DNA from: Rubinisphaera italica
Lineage (GTDB): Bacteria > Planctomycetota > Planctomycetia > Planctomycetales > Planctomycetaceae
Length of the DNA: 64,000 nucleotides
Assembly (NCBI RefSeq): GCF_007859715.1
Contig: NZ_SJPG01000001.1
Location: 4,118,728-4,182,727, forward strand
Reading direction: 5' to 3'
In this document: positions 63,148 through 64,000 of the stretch, piece after piece
Layout of the letters: the number at the start of each line of letters is the position of its first letter
How positions within the stretch are numbered: the first letter of the stretch is position 1
Program-made: the position numbers and the translations under genes
Notes under the pieces: model-generated
The model's database searches: none
What the model was told of the DNA's origin: nothing
The model's input: only the letters and a program-made list of their open reading frames with translations

Positions 63148-64000
63148 TTACTTTCGTAATCGAACGAGCACAACCCAGTCCTGATCCGACTTCTCCTTTG
63201 GTTTCACAAGAGCAAACGGCTTATCTTCTGAGGCAGAAGTGTTCTGAATTGGTAGCTGTTCGCCGTTGAGTGGGTCGAACCAGATCTCTTCGTAAGAACT
63301 CTTTTTGTCTGGCAAGTTCAATTCAACCTCAGGAGATTTTCTTGAGAGGTATATCAACCAGAGTTGACCGGAGGCAGTCAGGCAATGATCCCGCTTCGAA
63401 TTTCCGTTCAACAGCGAATCATTGGGCAGAGAATCCGCCAACGGAAACTTTGAATCCTTTAGAATCTGCAGAGCGACTTGACCATATTTCCAAGACATGG
63501 CCCGACTGCGAAAATCATCACAGACGAGATCATTCTCTGCCAGTTTATAGCCAAAGTAATACTGCACCCCGGCTCCGCCAGCCATCAGATTCCCCCAAAG
63601 TGTTTCGCTGCGAATATCGTTGAGGTCATATCCATTTCCGTTGTCCTGGGCGATGCCATCGAATCCGTCGTAATCTGGATCGGGAGGCACACCCAAACTG
63701 GCCGGGCCTTGTTCGTCGTTGCAGATCACCCAGTGCTTATGATATTTCTGAGATTTTTCAACCCAGTACAGGGTGCGGTCGTAAACCGACGACCAGGAAT
63801 TTTGCAGCGACAAGCCAGTCAATGGCGAATCAACTTTCAGAAAGGGATCGTAGGCTTTATCCTGCTCGTTCGGATAGGTGTGCAGCACGATAGGGTGATC
63901 GTAAGGATCGATTTCAGCCAGATACTCAGCCATCGCTAATTGCTGTTCAAACGTCTGAGTATTCTCTTCACCCAGGTTCCATTCTAAAGCGAGCAGGCTT
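63148..64000 (-). CDS. Glycosidase-like protein with C-terminal collagen-binding-like domain (cut by window edge)
   Basis: The frame is open from the window edge; the N-terminus lies beyond it. The first visible residues (SLLALEWNLGEENTQTFEQQ, LAMAEYLAEIDPYDHPIVLHTYP) belong to the end of a TIM-barrel of the DUF5060/DUF4038 glycoside hydrolase-like proteins found in planctomycetes, where LEWNLGEEN carries the likely catalytic Glu. HKHWVICNDEQGPASLGVPPD and RSETLWGNLMAGGAGVQYYFGY also fit. The last 90 residues (LTASGQLWLIYLSRKSPEVELNLP, FDPLNGEQLPI) form a small beta domain like the putative collagen-binding C-terminus of this group. Substrate unknown. The identification is by motif only. Confidence 0.75.
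   Translation of the reverse strand, partial: SLLALEWNLGEENTQTFEQQLAMAEYLAEIDPYDHPIVLHTYPNEQDKAYDPFLKVDSPLTGLSLQNSWSSVYDRTLYWVEKSQKYHKHWVICNDEQGPASLGVPPDPDYDGFDGIAQDNGNGYDLNDIRSETLWGNLMAGGAGVQYYFGYKLAENDLVCDDFRSRAMSWKYGQVALQILKDSKFPLADSLPNDSLLNGNSKRDHCLTASGQLWLIYLSRKSPEVELNLPDKKSSYEEIWFDPLNGEQLPIQNTSASEDKPFALVKPKEKSDQDWVVLVRLRK

Noticed and set aside
60063..64000. A joint operon of hypothetical protein, S9 peptidase and glycosidase as a defence or degradation system
   Set aside because: The genes share a strand, but gaps and weak ribosome sites give no evidence of a functional unit, and the glycosidase is cut by the window edge.

Overview
The window reads as a chromosomal segment of a planctomycete (Planctomycetota, probably Planctomycetales). 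The assignment is an inference from the gene set: a DUF1559 protein with a pseudopilin leader next to a small secreted lipoprotein, a WxQWRGP-type PQQ-like propeller protein, a ThuA-type domain fused to a secreted isochorismatase fold, a TatC and a signal peptidase I with very large insertions, an S9 peptidase with an inserted VHL-like domain, a pectate lyase, and many short palindromic intergenic repeats. Base composition is balanced. No phage, integrase, IS transposase, CRISPR array, rRNA or tRNA gene was recognised. Genes lie on both strands, mostly as single units or short runs, with about 50 supported coding genes, two of them cut by the window edges.

Layout. 1-6.2 kb: a TolC-type lipoprotein (cut), a TPR protein, a UbiA-family (EboC-like) prenyltransferase, the DUF1559/lipoprotein pair and serine acetyltransferase. 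6.5-16.5 kb: a degenerate HD-GYP protein, ispD, a FabZ-type dehydratase, an unknown protein, gatB, glpK and an MMPL exporter, all on the plus strand. 16.8-25.3 kb: a PLP decarboxylase, an SMP-30/gluconolactonase fusion, a DegT-type aminotransferase, a secreted Ser/Gly-rich protein, an orphan ParA ATPase and fumC. 25.4-33.7 kb: a divergent HxlR regulator/cupin pair with two palindromic operators, then on the minus strand signal peptidase I, ComEC, a sugar isomerase-like protein, a membrane gene with an in-frame stop, and bioB.

34-47 kb: a PadR regulator overlapping a membrane protein gene, the isochorismatase/ThuA fusion, tatC, a PQQ-like propeller protein, cyclophilin, a truncated haemoglobin, an AspT/YidE-type transporter, a DUF423 protein, an Nramp-like transporter and a YbgC-type thioesterase. 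47.5-64 kb: an HD/PAS-like/GGDEF protein, a TrkA-C membrane protein overlapping a methyltransferase, a GNAT protein, a pectate lyase, gltX and glnS, an RmlD-like reductase, asnB, a hypothetical protein, the S9/VHL peptidase and the end of a glycosidase-like protein.

Themes. Protein export is represented by tatC and an enlarged signal peptidase, and several secreted enzymes (propeller proteins, pectate lyase, S9 peptidase, glycosidase) could use it. Amide amino-acid metabolism is represented by gatB, glnS, gltX and asnB. Two proteins relate to cyclic-di-GMP signalling, one with a decayed HD-GYP domain and one with an intact GGEEF. At least six copies of one long inverted repeat are scattered through intergenic gaps, with several other repeat families. 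The most unusual items are the VHL-like insertion in the S9 peptidase, the membrane-protein frame broken by one in-frame TAA, the oversized insertions in LepB, TatC and GluRS, the Nramp homologue lacking the DPGN motif, and the paired operators between the HxlR regulator and the cupin gene. I saw no clear multi-gene system that I would call new; the candidates are individual proteins and repeats.
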